Assembly: GCA_005791875.1 (NCBI GenBank) | Contig: SXTU01000234.1 | Span: 1 to 51,993 of the forward strand | From: Verrucomicrobiales bacterium | GTDB lineage: Bacteria; Verrucomicrobiota; Verrucomicrobiia; Limisphaerales; SXTU01 | Length of the DNA: 51,993 bases | Direction of reading: 5' to 3' | Shown: piece by piece, positions 43,712-51,993 of the stretch | Layout of the letters: every line of letters begins with the position of its first letter | Position numbering within the stretch: position 1 is the stretch's first letter | Notes under the pieces: generated by a model | The model's database searches: none | The model's input: the letters and a program-made list of their open reading frames with translations, nothing else | Told to the model about the DNA's origin: nothing | Made by a program: the position numbers and the translations under genes

Positions 43712-46216
43712 TCAAGAAAGCCGCGTCCGCCTCCAGAGGACGCCGCAGCCCAGCAGCGTCGCCAGCGAGATGCACGCACCGATGCGGAAGGGCCGGTCCA
43801 CGTAGTCGAGGCGGACGGCGCTCTCGCCGGCGGGAATGGGGATGGCTTGGAAGGCGTGGTTTGCACGGAGCACGGGTGCGGGCTGGCCGTTCACGGTCGC
43901 GCGCCAGCTTGGATAGAAGTTTTGCGCGATCGCCAACCCCTGAGCGGCGTTCACTCGAACATTCAACTCCAAGTGCGCAGGACCGACGCTGGTGACGCGG
44001 GCAGAACCAACCAGCGCGGCGATGTCGGGCGGGCCATAGTCCCACTTCACCCCGCCATTGCCCGTCACCGGCAGTCCGGTGACGAAAGCCTCCCGCTGCG
44101 GGTCCCAGTCTGGCGACATCATCGCCTTGAGTGCCCGGCCCGGCTCTGTTGCTTCAACCGCCTCGGCTGGAAATGTCACCAGTGGCATCGCGTTCGTGCG
44201 GCGTTCCCACTGCATCAGTTCGCCGGGCTTGGTGGTGTGCGTCACGCCGAGGAAGTCCATGAGGTTCGCGGGCGCGGGGTTCGTGGTGCCGTAGAGGAAA
44301 TACTCCACGTCGTTCCACTCGCGCGTCACGAGGGTGGACGCACCGTTCACTTTGGGGAGTCCGTCGAGCAGGTTTAGGTTGCCCCAGAACGCGAGCCGCT
44401 GGCCGATGAAGTCGTCGTAGAACTTCGGCACCATCCGCGTGTGCAGCGCCCGCTCGGCCAGCGGACTGAGCATGAGGCGCGACTCGCCGAGCTTCGGCAC
44501 GGGCGTGAGCGCACCCTTGCTGGCGTGGTAAGCGGCGGCCAGGCCCGGTTCGAAGGCGGAGGCGGGGATGGTGGGGTTGAGGCCTTTGAGGTGAAACACA
44601 CCGTGGGCAGCGACCAGGAGAAGCAACGTGAGTTTAACCGCAATGGACAGCGGGCGCGCGCCGCGAAACTGAGGGACAACCACCATCGCAGCAGCAAAGG
44701 CTAAAACCGCGATGCAACCAGCTATCGAGTTTTGCACATCGCTTGAAACGCGGGACAGCACCGGGAACTGCGTGTTCACCTTGAGGAGCAAAGCACCCAG
44801 CGCTCCAACGGCAGTTCCCACGATCAGGCATTGCTCAAGGATACGAGGGAGCCGCTTGCCATCTTGTAAAACGTCCGCCTCCGCCGCGCGGAGTCGCGCT
44901 TCAAACTCCGCAACTCCCCACGCCGCCAGCAGTGGCAGCGTGAAGGCCGCCAGCAACAGCGCCTTCACCGGGAAGCGCACCACGCCCAGCGGCAGCACTT
45001 CGCGCAGCCAACCCCACAGCACAAAGTTGTCACCGAAGGCCAGCAGCACGGCCAGCAGTGTGGCCGCGCCGAGCAGCTTCACCTCCGGCGTGCGCACGCG
45101 CCACACCGCCAGCAGCGCCAGCGTGAGCGGCACGAGGCCGAGATAGACCGAGGGGAAGAACGCTTGGCTGATCATCACGAACACGCCCTGCTCGGTCTGA
45201 AAGTTCATGAACAGCGGGAAGAACAGGTTCACCCAGCCCCAGCCGGGCAGCGACCAGAACGAGTTCACCGCATCCCCGCTGCGTTGCGAGAGCGAGAGGA
45301 GCTGGAAGAAGGGGAGCAGTTGCGCGGCGCAGAGGCCGGTGATGAGGGCGATGACGGCGGCGAAGCGGCGACCCAGCAGAAAGTGTTCAGTGTTCAGTAT
45401 CCAGTGTTCAGACTTGGCGTTGGGTTGTCCGGGAGGCGCGGGGAATTTTGCATCCTTACTGAACACTGAACACTGAACACTGACCACTTCGGTCAAAGCC
45501 AGTGCCGCGAGAAAACCCCCCGTCAGCAGAATGATTTCCGGCGCGCCGGAGAGCATCTGCATTGCGCCGGCCAGCGCGGCGAGGACGAGGCTTCGCCCGC
45601 CTTCCTGCCACGCGCGCCGTGTGGCGAGCACAACCCACGGCATCCAGCCCAGCGCGACGAGGTAGTTCGGATAGATGACGCAGCTCAGCACCAGCCCGCT
45701 GAAGACGAATGTCACACCCGCCACCGCCGCGCCGAAGCGGCTGCCCGTCCAACGCTCCGCCAGCGCGCGCATCCCCATGCCGCCGAGGAGCAGGTGCGCG
45801 ACGCAGAAGAAACCCAGCGACCACGGAAGCGGGAGGAGCAGGTAGAGGAGCGAGCCGGGGTAAAGGCACAGCGTGTTCCACTGGGCGAGGTAGGGCGCGC
45901 CGCAGTTCACGTAGGGATTCCAGAGCGGGAAGAAATCGCCGTTCCAGAAACACTCGCGATGAAAGAACGCGAATGGGTAGCCGAGGAACCCGTAGTCACG
46001 ATAGAAGAACGCCTCGCCGCCGAAGAGCACGCGCCAGAAAGTGACTGCGAGGAGCGCGGCGAGGATGAGCGCGAAGCGGTTCGGCGTGAGCCAGGTGTCC
46101 GCCGTGCCGGGGTCTGGTGTCTGGGGTCTGGCGTCTGGGGTGGGAGGTTCGGGAGTCACGATGACTTTGGACTTTGGACCTTGGGACTTGGTCTTTTCCA
46201 CCAGAGGAAGCCGCAC
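43712..46216 (-). CDS. YfhO-family integral membrane protein (copy A)
   Basis: 834 residues. After an unconserved repeat-encoded leader come about a dozen membrane helices and the YfhO-type segment FYRDYGFLGYPFAFFHRECF...WNPYVNCGAPYLAQWNT-CLYPGS. A large C-terminal extracytoplasmic part carries NLLDGLPKVNGASTL, FYPSWRATVNGQP and HAFQAIPIPAGESAVRLDYV, then a final helix. YfhO proteins have a GT-C-like topology and are linked to surface glycolipid or polymer glycosylation; the substrate here is unknown. The GTG start at 46216 lies 61 bp inside copy B, within a shared heptad repeat, so the true start may be downstream. It is the last gene of a four-gene tandem. Confidence 0.8.
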   Translation of the reverse strand: MRLPLVEKTKSQGPKSKVIVTPEPPTPDARPQTPDPGTADTWLTPNRFALILAALLAVTFWRVLFGGEAFFYRDYGFLGYPFAFFHRECFWNGDFFPLWNPYVNCGAPYLAQWNTLCLYPGSLLYLLLPLPWSLGFFCVAHLLLGGMGMRALAERWTGSRFGAAVAGVTFVFSGLVLSCVIYPNYLVALGWMPWVVLATRRAWQEGGRSLVLAALAGAMQMLSGAPEIILLTGGFLAALALTEVVSVQCSVFSKDAKFPAPPGQPNAKSEHWILNTEHFLLGRRFAAVIALITGLCAAQLLPFFQLLSLSQRSGDAVNSFWSLPGWGWVNLFFPLFMNFQTEQGVFVMISQAFFPSVYLGLVPLTLALLAVWRVRTPEVKLLGAATLLAVLLAFGDNFVLWGWLREVLPLGVVRFPVKALLLAAFTLPLLAAWGVAEFEARLRAAEADVLQDGKRLPRILEQCLIVGTAVGALGALLLKVNTQFPVLSRVSSDVQNSIAGCIAVLAFAAAMVVVPQFRGARPLSIAVKLTLLLLVAAHGVFHLKGLNPTIPASAFEPGLAAAYHASKGALTPVPKLGESRLMLSPLAERALHTRMVPKFYDDFIGQRLAFWGNLNLLDGLPKVNGASTLVTREWNDVEYFLYGTTNPAPANLMDFLGVTHTTKPGELMQWERRTNAMPLVTFPAEAVEATEPGRALKAMMSPDWDPQREAFVTGLPVTGNGGVKWDYGPPDIAALVGSARVTSVGPAHLELNVRVNAAQGLAIAQNFYPSWRATVNGQPAPVLRANHAFQAIPIPAGESAVRLDYVDRPFRIGACISLATLLGCGVLWRRTRLS
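45382..45487. repeat. heptad palindrome inside YfhO copy A (CAGTGTT words)
   Basis: AAGTGTTCAGTGTTCAGTAT with further words on the left is mirrored by ACTGAACACTGAACACTGAA with further words on the right around a ~45-bp loop. Read in frame as VQCSVFSKDAKF...SEHWILNTEH between two membrane segments. Confidence 0.8.
46108..46195. repeat. two heptad arrays at the copy A/copy B junction
   Basis: GGTCTGGTGTCTGGGGTCTG-type words, then ACTTTGGACTTTGGACCTTG-type words. The second array encodes both the last residues of copy B (PKVQSPKSS) and the first of copy A (KTKSQGPKSK), in two frames. Confidence 0.75.
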
Positions 46217-48771
46217 ACGGCCAAGCCCGTCAGCGAGATTCTGACACCGAGGCGGAACTTTTCATCCACATACACCAGGCGGACGGTGTGCTTTCCCGCC
46301 GGGACGGCGAGGGCTTGGAAGGCGTAGTTCACGCGCCAGAGCTTGACCGGTTGGCCATCCACGAACGCGCGCCACGGGTGGTAGAACGACTGCGCCACGG
46401 TCACGAGCGTCGGGGCGTCGGTCTCGACCTCGGCGAGGATTTCGTGGGCGGCGAAGCGGTGGGTGGTGAGGCGGGCATTGGCAGCGTTGGTGGGGATGGA
46501 GGCTTCGGCTTCGGGCGGGAGGTGGGCGACTTGGCGAGGGTTGAAGTCGGCGGCGAGGAGTTGTGAAAGGGTCTCGATGGCTGGGGTGAAGTGCGGCGCG
46601 GCTCCCGCGAACACGAGTGGCTGCGCGGTCGTGCGGTTGGACCACATCGAACCAGCGAACAACGCGGTCTGCTCCTTGACGCCGAGGAAGTCGAGCAGGC
46701 CCGCTGCGGCCAGAGCGTTCGTGGCACTTGGTGGGTAGAGGCGGCGTTGCAACTCGTCCTGCTCGCGGAGGCGGAGGTTGGAGGAGCCGTTCACTTTGGG
46801 GACGCCGTCGAGCAGGTTGAGGTGCGACCAGCCCGCGCGGAGTTTGCCGGCGAAATCGAGCACTTGGAGATTTAGCGGCGAGGCGGGCACACCGGGTGGG
46901 AGGCGTTGCGGATCCACGTGGCGGCCGTAGAGGAGGAGCTCTTCGTCGGTGGGAGAAATCATGGCGCGACCAGTGGGAAGGGTGGCCAGCTCGGGCTGCT
47001 CAGGGGAAATACCCGCGCGGTTCAGAACCGCTGTGGGGATGCGCGGCGATTGGCTTGGCAGGTGAGAGCAAGCGTCGCCCGCGAGCAAAACGAGAGCGGC
47101 ACCGGCGGCGAGGAGGCGTTCCCGCACTGCGCGCGTGCCGAGGCCGGCCACGATGGCGATGGCTCCGAGCGCAGTCGCCAGCCACGCGAGGCGGACGAGG
47201 GCGTTGGCGCGCGTCTCCGGCCAGCGGTCGTATTGCAGCGGGTGCTGCTGGCCAAGCCAAATTATCAGCGCCACGCCAGCCACGAACGCGAGGGCGATGG
47301 CGAGGAGTGCCGAACTCCGATTCGGCCCGCCACTGGCAGCCGACGACGTGAGGAGGCTTTGACTGGATTCCGCACTCCGCGTTCCGCACTCCGCATTGTT
47401 AGATGTAGCCTCCTCACGTCGGCTGCTACCGCGCAGGAGCCACGCGACGCCGAAGGCGGCAAGCATGGGCACAGTGAAGGCGGCGAGGAGGACGAACTTC
47501 ACCGGGAAGCGCGCGATCCCGCCGCCGGGCAGCAGGTTCTTCAACGCGGTGTAGAGGAAGCCCGCGTCACCGAGGGCTATGATGAGGACGAAGAGTGTCA
47601 CGCCCGCCAGCAGCCAGACACGAAGCTCGCGAAATTTCCACACGGCCAGTAGCGCGAGGGCGAGCGGGGCGAGGCCGAGGTAGTAGCTGGAGAGGAATTG
47701 TTGGTCGTGCTGCACCCAGAAGCCTTGCGGGGTTTGGAAGTAGCGGAAGAGGGGCACGAAGAAATTCGCCCAGCCCCACGGCGGCATCGGCCAGCGGGCG
47801 TCGCGATAGGCGGCGTCGCGCTGCGAGTGGGCGAGGAGGTCGAAGAAGGGGAGGAGTTGCGCGGCGGAGAGGGCGGCGATGAGGGCGATGACGGCGAGAA
47901 AGCGGGTGAGGAGTGAGAAGTGATTGGTGATTAGCGGGCTGGGGTGCGGACGTTCGGAAGCGGTGGGTTGTGGGTGGCTTGCCCCCTCACCCCGGCCCTC
48001 TCCCCCGGTGGGGGCGAGGGGGACCGAGGTCGTGGGTGCTTGGTGCGGTCCGGAGCATTCGTGCGCTGACGGACTTTGGACTCTGGACTTTGGACCTTGG
48101 ACCCATTCGGCAATGAGCATCGCCGCGAGCAGCCCCCACGTCATCGCAACCAACTCCGGCACACCCGTCAGCATCTGCATCGTGCCTGCCAAGGCGGCGA
48201 GGACGAGCTTGCGACCACCTTCGCACCAGGCTTGCTCGGTGAGCAGGATGATCCACGGCATCCAGCCGAGGGCGACGCAGTAGTTCGGCCAGGTGATGCA
48301 CGCGAGCGACGCGCCGTTGAGGGCGAAGGCCGTGCCGGCGACGGCGGCGGCGAAGCGGTTGCCGGTCCAACGTTCCGCCAAGGCGCGCACGCCGAGTCCG
48401 CCGAACCAGAGGTGCAGCAGGCAGAAGACGCCCAGCGCCCACGGCATCGGCAGCGCGACGAAGAAGAGCGAGCCGGGGTAGAGGCACATGGTTCCCCATT
48501 GCGCGAGGAAGGGCGCGCCGCAGTTCGAGAGCGGGTTCCAGAGCGGCAGCTCGCCCGCGCGCAGGCTCTCGCGCAGGTAGTGCGCGGATGGGTAAGCCAT
48601 CACGCCGTAGTCGGAGCGGAAGAAGGTCTCCGTGCCCGCCCAGATGCCGGGGAAGGCGAGGACAAAGGCGAGCAGGAGAAACACGGCGAAGCGGCGCAGG
48701 GTGAACCAGGCGGGCAATTGCGAATTGCGAATTGCGAATTGCGAGTCGGCGATGGGGACGGGGTCGGACAA
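46156..48771 (-). CDS. YfhO-family integral membrane protein (copy B)
   Basis: 871 residues from a TTG start. Same architecture as copy A: N-terminal helix (FAVFLLLAFVLAFPGIW), FFRSDYGVMAYPSAHYLRES, WNPLSNCGAPFLAQWGTMCLYPGS, multiple membrane helices, then HLNLLDGVPKVNGSSNL, FYHPWRAFVDGQPVKLW and NYAFQALAVPAGKHTVRLVYVDE. The first ~20 residues (PIADSQFAIRNSQLPAW) are encoded by a heptad repeat, and two more palindromic clusters are inserted in loops (47335-47430, 47908-48104). It starts 9 bp after the stop of copy C and overlaps copy A by 61 bp, which suggests one transcript. Confidence 0.82.
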   Translation of the reverse strand: MSDPVPIADSQFAIRNSQLPAWFTLRRFAVFLLLAFVLAFPGIWAGTETFFRSDYGVMAYPSAHYLRESLRAGELPLWNPLSNCGAPFLAQWGTMCLYPGSLFFVALPMPWALGVFCLLHLWFGGLGVRALAERWTGNRFAAAVAGTAFALNGASLACITWPNYCVALGWMPWIILLTEQAWCEGGRKLVLAALAGTMQMLTGVPELVAMTWGLLAAMLIAEWVQGPKSRVQSPSAHECSGPHQAPTTSVPLAPTGGEGRGEGASHPQPTASERPHPSPLITNHFSLLTRFLAVIALIAALSAAQLLPFFDLLAHSQRDAAYRDARWPMPPWGWANFFVPLFRYFQTPQGFWVQHDQQFLSSYYLGLAPLALALLAVWKFRELRVWLLAGVTLFVLIIALGDAGFLYTALKNLLPGGGIARFPVKFVLLAAFTVPMLAAFGVAWLLRGSSRREEATSNNAECGTRSAESSQSLLTSSAASGGPNRSSALLAIALAFVAGVALIIWLGQQHPLQYDRWPETRANALVRLAWLATALGAIAIVAGLGTRAVRERLLAAGAALVLLAGDACSHLPSQSPRIPTAVLNRAGISPEQPELATLPTGRAMISPTDEELLLYGRHVDPQRLPPGVPASPLNLQVLDFAGKLRAGWSHLNLLDGVPKVNGSSNLRLREQDELQRRLYPPSATNALAAAGLLDFLGVKEQTALFAGSMWSNRTTAQPLVFAGAAPHFTPAIETLSQLLAADFNPRQVAHLPPEAEASIPTNAANARLTTHRFAAHEILAEVETDAPTLVTVAQSFYHPWRAFVDGQPVKLWRVNYAFQALAVPAGKHTVRLVYVDEKFRLGVRISLTGLAVCGFLWWKRPSPKVQSPKSS
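47335..47430. repeat. 24-bp inverted repeat with heptad array in its loop, inside copy B
   Basis: GGCAGCCGACGACGTGAGGA... is mirrored by ...TCCTCACGTCGGCTGCTACC. The loop contains heptad words (CCGCACT, CCGCGTT, CCGCACT, CCGCATT), so one element family has inserted into or combined with another. Read in frame as GSSRREEAT...AESSQSLLTSSAAS. Confidence 0.75.
47908..48104. repeat. compound palindromic cluster inside copy B
   Basis: Three families in a row: TGATTGGTGATTAG words, a purine-rich hairpin (CCCCCTCACCCCGGCCCTCT ... GGGGGCGAGGGGG), and GGACTTTGGACTCTGGACTT words. Together they add ~65 in-frame residues. Confidence 0.7.
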
Positions 48772-48801
48772 GAGGAGTGATTAGTGATTGGTGATTAGTG
48801 C
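48714..48801. repeat. heptad arrays at the copy B/copy C junction
   Basis: Four GCGAATT words (48717-48743) and GTGATTA/GTGATTG words (48777-48799). They encode the start of copy B and the end of copy C (RVALITNH), including the region of its stop codon. Confidence 0.75.
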
Positions 48802-51207
48802 TACGCGCGGTCGGCTGCGCCACCAGAGCACGATGCACGCGATGAGTCCAAGTGCGGACAGGACGATGCCGAGGCGGAAGCGGCGGTCCACATACTCCAG
48901 TCGCACGGTGCTGCGGCCGGCGGGAACGGGCACGGCTTGGAAGGCGTGGTTGGCACGGAGGATTGTGGCGGGCTGGCCGTTCACGGTGGCTCGCCAAGGA
49001 TGGTAGAACGCTTGTGCAATGACGACCAGCGTGGGCGCGGAGGATTCCACTTCGCACTCGATGCGCTGGGCGGACCACTTGGCGGAGAGCACGCGTGCGC
49101 TGGTGCCGACGGTTTGCAACCGCCGTTCTGCGGGTTCGTTCGCAACAGACGGCGATTGCAAATCGCCGGCACGGGGGACGAGTGCCTTGTCCCACGGATG
49201 GAGGAAAACAGTTTCTGTTGGGATCCAGTTCGTGCCGGCCATTGCGGGCAGGGAAATCTCGGCGGCGGCGAATTCAGGGCGTTGCCCGGCGGTGATGAGC
49301 GGGAGCGAGGTGTCGCGGCGGTGCCACTTGAAGATGTTCGTCGGCGAGCTGACGTGCGCGATGCCGAGGAAGTCCGCGAGCGGGCCGGGCAGCGAGTTGG
49401 TGCCGCCGGACAGAAAGAGGCGCGCCTCGACTTCCTGCTGCGGCCGAAGGTAGAGGCTGAAGATGCCGTCGGTTTTGGCGAGGCCCTCGAGAAGGTTCAA
49501 GTTGTCGTAGAGACCGACGCGCTGGAGCAGGAGCGTGTCGGCGAGGCTGGGGAGCATTTTGCTTTTGAACTCTTTCAGCGCGGCCCAGGTGAGGGACGCG
49601 CGGGCGGTGCCGTCGCGCGGCGCGGGGGTAAGTGCCTGCAAGTCCGGCTGGCCGGGCTGGAGGTAGCCAGGCGGGACACGCGGGGTGAGGTTAGGTAGGT
49701 GCAGCCGCAGGTCGGCAAAAAGCAGGCCCAGCACCGCCAGCGACCACAATGTCTGTCGCCATCGACTCCCGGCGTGCCGCAGACCAAGCACGGCGGCGGC
49801 GGTGAAGACGACGAAGAGTCCGCTGGCCAGCGCGCTGAAGAGGAGAAGCAGTTGCGTTTCCTGGCCCTCGCCCGCGAGCGGATTGAACCAGCCGAGCACG
49901 GCGATGAGCGCGATGGCGGCGGTCATTACGGTGGTAATCGCCCGCAGGCGGTGGCGGGCCATGCGGGAGCGGACTTCGTCCACGGTAGCAGCCGACGTGA
50001 GGAGGCTCTGACTTTCGTTTGGCGTTTCGGGTTTGGAGGTGGGAGTTGAGTCGGAGGCGTCACGGAAGAGCTCCTTGATGGCGAAGGCGGCGAGCATGGG
50101 CATGATGAAGGTGAGCGGGATGATGAACTTCACCGGGTAACGCATGACGCCGAGCGGGAGCACGCGGTCGAACAAGGAGTAGAGGAAGCCGCTCTGGCCC
50201 AACGCCAGCAGGAGGAAAATCGCGCCGAGCAAGGACAGCAGGCGTGAGCGCCGGTCCGAAACCCGCAGCACGGCGAGCAACGCCAGCGCGAGCACGCCCG
50301 CGCCGGCGTAGTAGGACGAGGTCCAGTTCTGGCCGCCGTGCAGTGGCACGCCGGGCGAGGTGAGCACGCAGCGGAACAGTGGCACGAGGTAGTTGGCAAA
50401 GCCCCACGCGGGCAGCGACCATACGGAGTCGCCGAAGCCGGCGTCCCGCTGCGAGTGGCGGAGGAGGTCGAGGAAGGGGAGGATCTGGGCGGCGGAGAGG
50501 AGGGTGACGAGGGCGGCGATCCCGAGGAGGCGGGAGTTTGCAGTATTCAGTAACCAGTGTTCAGTTTTCAGTGCGGGGCGCTCGGCAGACCCGGCGGGTT
50601 CCAAGCGCTCACTGACCACTGAACACTGAACACTGAACACTCCTCTGAGGCTCATCGATCCCAGTAGCAGCCACGTGGACACGATGACTTCCGGCGCTCC
50701 GGTGAGCATCTGCAACGCGCCGACCAGCGCGGCCAAGACGAGTTTTCTCCCGCCTTCGCGGACGCCGTTCTCCACGGTGAGCACAACCCACGGGAGCAGG
50801 CCGAAGGCGGCGATGTTGTTCGGCCACATGAGCGATTGCTGGGTGAGGCCGTGGAACGCATAGGCCACGCCGGCGACGGCGGCGGCGAAGTTCAGGCCGG
50901 TCCAGCGGCGCGCGACGGCAAAAGTGCCGAGTCCGCCCAGCCACAGATGCAGCAGCATGAAAAACCCAAGCGACCACGGCAGCGGCAGAAGCAGGTAGAC
51001 CAAGGAGCCGGGGTAGAGCGTCATTGTGTTCCACTGCGCGAGGAAGGGCAGGCCGCAGTTGTTGAGCGGGTTCCAAAGCGGCAGTTCCCCACGCCAGAAG
51101 CACTCGCGGTGGTAGTGCGCGATGGGGTAGCCGAAAACGCTGAAGTCGCGCAGGACAAAGCTCGCTGAGCCGAGGAGCACGTCAGGCCACGAGGCGAAGA
51201 CAAGCAA
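48781..51207 (-). CDS. YfhO-family integral membrane protein (copy C)
   Basis: 808 residues as opened from a TTG at 51207. Paralogue of copies A and B: VLRDFSVFGYPIAHYHRECFWRGE, WNPLNNCGLPFLAQWNTMTL, many membrane helices, NLNLLEGLAKTDGIFSL, FYHPWRATVNGQPATILRA and NHAFQAVPVPAGRSTVRLEY. Alignment with the paralogues extends upstream of the TTG (LLSPARFAALLALLVFASWP), and the only in-frame codon before the upstream TAA that could serve is a CTG at 51262-51264, so the real start is uncertain. Three repeat insertions are present (49102-49172, 49984-50010, 50540-50643). Confidence 0.8.
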   Translation of the reverse strand: MLVFASWPDVLLGSASFVLRDFSVFGYPIAHYHRECFWRGELPLWNPLNNCGLPFLAQWNTMTLYPGSLVYLLLPLPWSLGFFMLLHLWLGGLGTFAVARRWTGLNFAAAVAGVAYAFHGLTQQSLMWPNNIAAFGLLPWVVLTVENGVREGGRKLVLAALVGALQMLTGAPEVIVSTWLLLGSMSLRGVFSVQCSVVSERLEPAGSAERPALKTEHWLLNTANSRLLGIAALVTLLSAAQILPFLDLLRHSQRDAGFGDSVWSLPAWGFANYLVPLFRCVLTSPGVPLHGGQNWTSSYYAGAGVLALALLAVLRVSDRRSRLLSLLGAIFLLLALGQSGFLYSLFDRVLPLGVMRYPVKFIIPLTFIMPMLAAFAIKELFRDASDSTPTSKPETPNESQSLLTSAATVDEVRSRMARHRLRAITTVMTAAIALIAVLGWFNPLAGEGQETQLLLLFSALASGLFVVFTAAAVLGLRHAGSRWRQTLWSLAVLGLLFADLRLHLPNLTPRVPPGYLQPGQPDLQALTPAPRDGTARASLTWAALKEFKSKMLPSLADTLLLQRVGLYDNLNLLEGLAKTDGIFSLYLRPQQEVEARLFLSGGTNSLPGPLADFLGIAHVSSPTNIFKWHRRDTSLPLITAGQRPEFAAAEISLPAMAGTNWIPTETVFLHPWDKALVPRAGDLQSPSVANEPAERRLQTVGTSARVLSAKWSAQRIECEVESSAPTLVVIAQAFYHPWRATVNGQPATILRANHAFQAVPVPAGRSTVRLEYVDRRFRLGIVLSALGLIACIVLWWRSRPRVALITNH
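49102..49172. repeat. 70-bp inverted repeat built of hairpins, inside copy C
   Basis: GTGCCGACGGTTTGCAACCG... is mirrored by ...GGCGATTGCAAATCGCCGGCAC. Each arm is itself a hairpin of the 1621-1650 type. Read in frame as RAGDLQSPSVANEP...RRLQTVGTS. Confidence 0.7.
49984..50010. repeat. single arm of the 24-bp inverted-repeat family, inside copy C
   Basis: GGTAGCAGCCGACGTGAGGA followed by GGCT, with no opposite arm. Read in frame as SQSLLTSAATV. Confidence 0.65.
50540..50643. repeat. heptad palindrome inside copy C (CAGTGTT words)
   Basis: CAGTATTCAGTAACCAGTGT with further words on the left is mirrored by CTGACCACTGAACACTGAAC with further words on the right around a ~40-bp loop. It lies at the equivalent protein position to the insertion in copy A (45382-45487) but with a different loop sequence. 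Confidence 0.8.
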
Positions 51208-51269
51208 CGCGAGCAGGGCGGCGAAGCGGGCGGGCGATAGTAAGTTGGCGGCTGGAGAGTTCAGGGAGA

Positions 51270-51299
51270 GTGATTAAGGAATCAGTGTCCAGTTTTCAG
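51270..51299. repeat. heptad remnant at the copy C/copy D junction
   Basis: GTGATTAAGGAATCAGTGTC followed by CAGTTTTCAG. It encodes the last residues of copy D (GPLKTGH) and supplies its stop. Confidence 0.55.
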
Positions 51300-51993
51300 T
51301 GGGCCGCGAGTGCGGAGGATGCCGAGGAGCACAAGGGCAAGCGTGGTGAGCGAGAGCAGCGCGCCGAGACGGAAGGCGTGGTCCACGTAGCGCAGTTCGA
51401 TGTGGTGGCGGCCTGCACTGATTTCAATGGCTTGGAAGGCGTGGTTGGCGCGACGGATGGGTAACTCGCGGTCGCCCTCGAAGGCTTTCCACGGATGGTA
51501 GTAGGTCTGCGCGATGACGACCCAGACGGGCGCGTTGGCCTCGACTTCGATGCTGATGGATTCGCGGTCCCAGCGCGTGGAGAGAACGGTCGCGCGCGTG
51601 ATGGCACTGGCGTTGGTCGCGCCGGAGACGGCGAGCAGTTCCTTAGGTAAGAAGACGTTTCCAGCGGGGTCGAAACCTGTATCCGCAAGTTCGCGCAGAG
51701 TATTCGTGGCGTCAGTGAAGACCGGTTCCGCGCCGGCGGTCACGAGCGGTAGCGCATTGGTGCGTTGCGTCCAAGTGAAGAGCGTCTCGCTGGAGGAGAT
51801 GTGCGTGATGCCGAGGAAGTCCGCGAAGCGATCTGGGAACGAGCGGGCGGGGTCGTAGAGCAGCCACCAGGTTTCGGACAGCTCGCGTGGGAACTGCGAG
51901 AAGAAGCCGTTCGCCTTGGGCACGCCGTCGAGGAGGTTCCAGTTGGCGAAGGCGGCACGGCGGGCACCGATGGAGTAGTTGAGAGCGTTGGGA
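51282..51993 (-). CDS. YfhO-family integral membrane protein (copy D), 3' part only
   Basis: The frame is open to the right edge, so the 5' end lies outside the window. The visible 236 residues are the extracytoplasmic C-terminal part: WNLLDGVPKANGFFSQF, DFLGITHISSSETLFTWTQR, TYYHPWKAFEGDRELPI, NHAFQAIEISAGRHHIELRY and a last helix (LLSLTTLALVLLGIL). The match to the ends of copies A-C is clear. It is the first visible gene of the minus-strand tandem. Confidence 0.78.
   Translation of the reverse strand, partial: PNALNYSIGARRAAFANWNLLDGVPKANGFFSQFPRELSETWWLLYDPARSFPDRFADFLGITHISSSETLFTWTQRTNALPLVTAGAEPVFTDATNTLRELADTGFDPAGNVFLPKELLAVSGATNASAITRATVLSTRWDRESISIEVEANAPVWVVIAQTYYHPWKAFEGDRELPIRRANHAFQAIEISAGRHHIELRYVDHAFRLGALLSLTTLALVLLGILRTRGPLKTGH

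Overview
The window looks like a chromosomal segment of a GC-rich, Gram-negative bacterium, most likely Verrucomicrobiota (Pedosphaera/Limisphaera-like). This is inferred from gene content: LpxA (outer membrane), secreted FG-GAP and PQQ-type propeller proteins, tandem YfhO-family membrane proteins, a verrucomicrobial-style C-terminal beta module, and many palindromic repeats. No rRNA or other decisive taxonomic marker is present.

Layout. 1-1.6 kb: a truncated NUC-type nuclease at the left edge, a small gene behind a near-ideal promoter with an overlapping operator-like palindrome, and a repeat-rich non-coding stretch. 1.7-11.8 kb: housekeeping and secreted genes (MBL-fold exonuclease, deoxyhypusine-synthase-like protein, tRNA-Lys, rhodanese, DsbD-like domain, FG-GAP protein, a SET-domain gene with an internal stop, xthA, TIM-barrel isomerase, pyruvate kinase). 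11.9-29.9 kb: an integrated island in tRNA-Gln(TTG), bounded by an identical 27-bp direct repeat (11955-11981 and 29868-29894). It carries a tyrosine integrase, an AlpA-like helix-turn-helix, a primase-helicase, an SSB-tailed protein and a terminase-small-subunit-like protein, then a nuclease and a type I restriction locus. Its hsdM is 3'-truncated, its hsdR is 5'-truncated and hsdS is absent; a 1416-aa M23 + GH25 wall hydrolase gene lies between the two stumps. The gene order resembles phage satellites. 29.8-43.4 kb: chromosome again (thioredoxin-like, GlcD, U32/RlhA-like, tmRNA, PQQ-like, aldose epimerase, glycosyltransferase, HflX, RadC, LpxA). 43.7-52 kb: four tandem YfhO-family genes on the minus strand, the last running off the right edge.

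The most unusual signal is a set of palindromic repeat families scattered through the window, both between genes and inside coding genes with the frame kept open. One family has arms made of imperfect 7-bp words repeated two to five times on one side and reverse-complemented on the other, around a GC-rich loop. A second has ~24-bp inverted arms; a third has purine/pyrimidine-rich arms; a fourth consists of short hairpins. They occur in hsdM, hsdR, the U32 gene (five insertions) and three YfhO genes, and in several places they supply stop codons or overlap gene starts.
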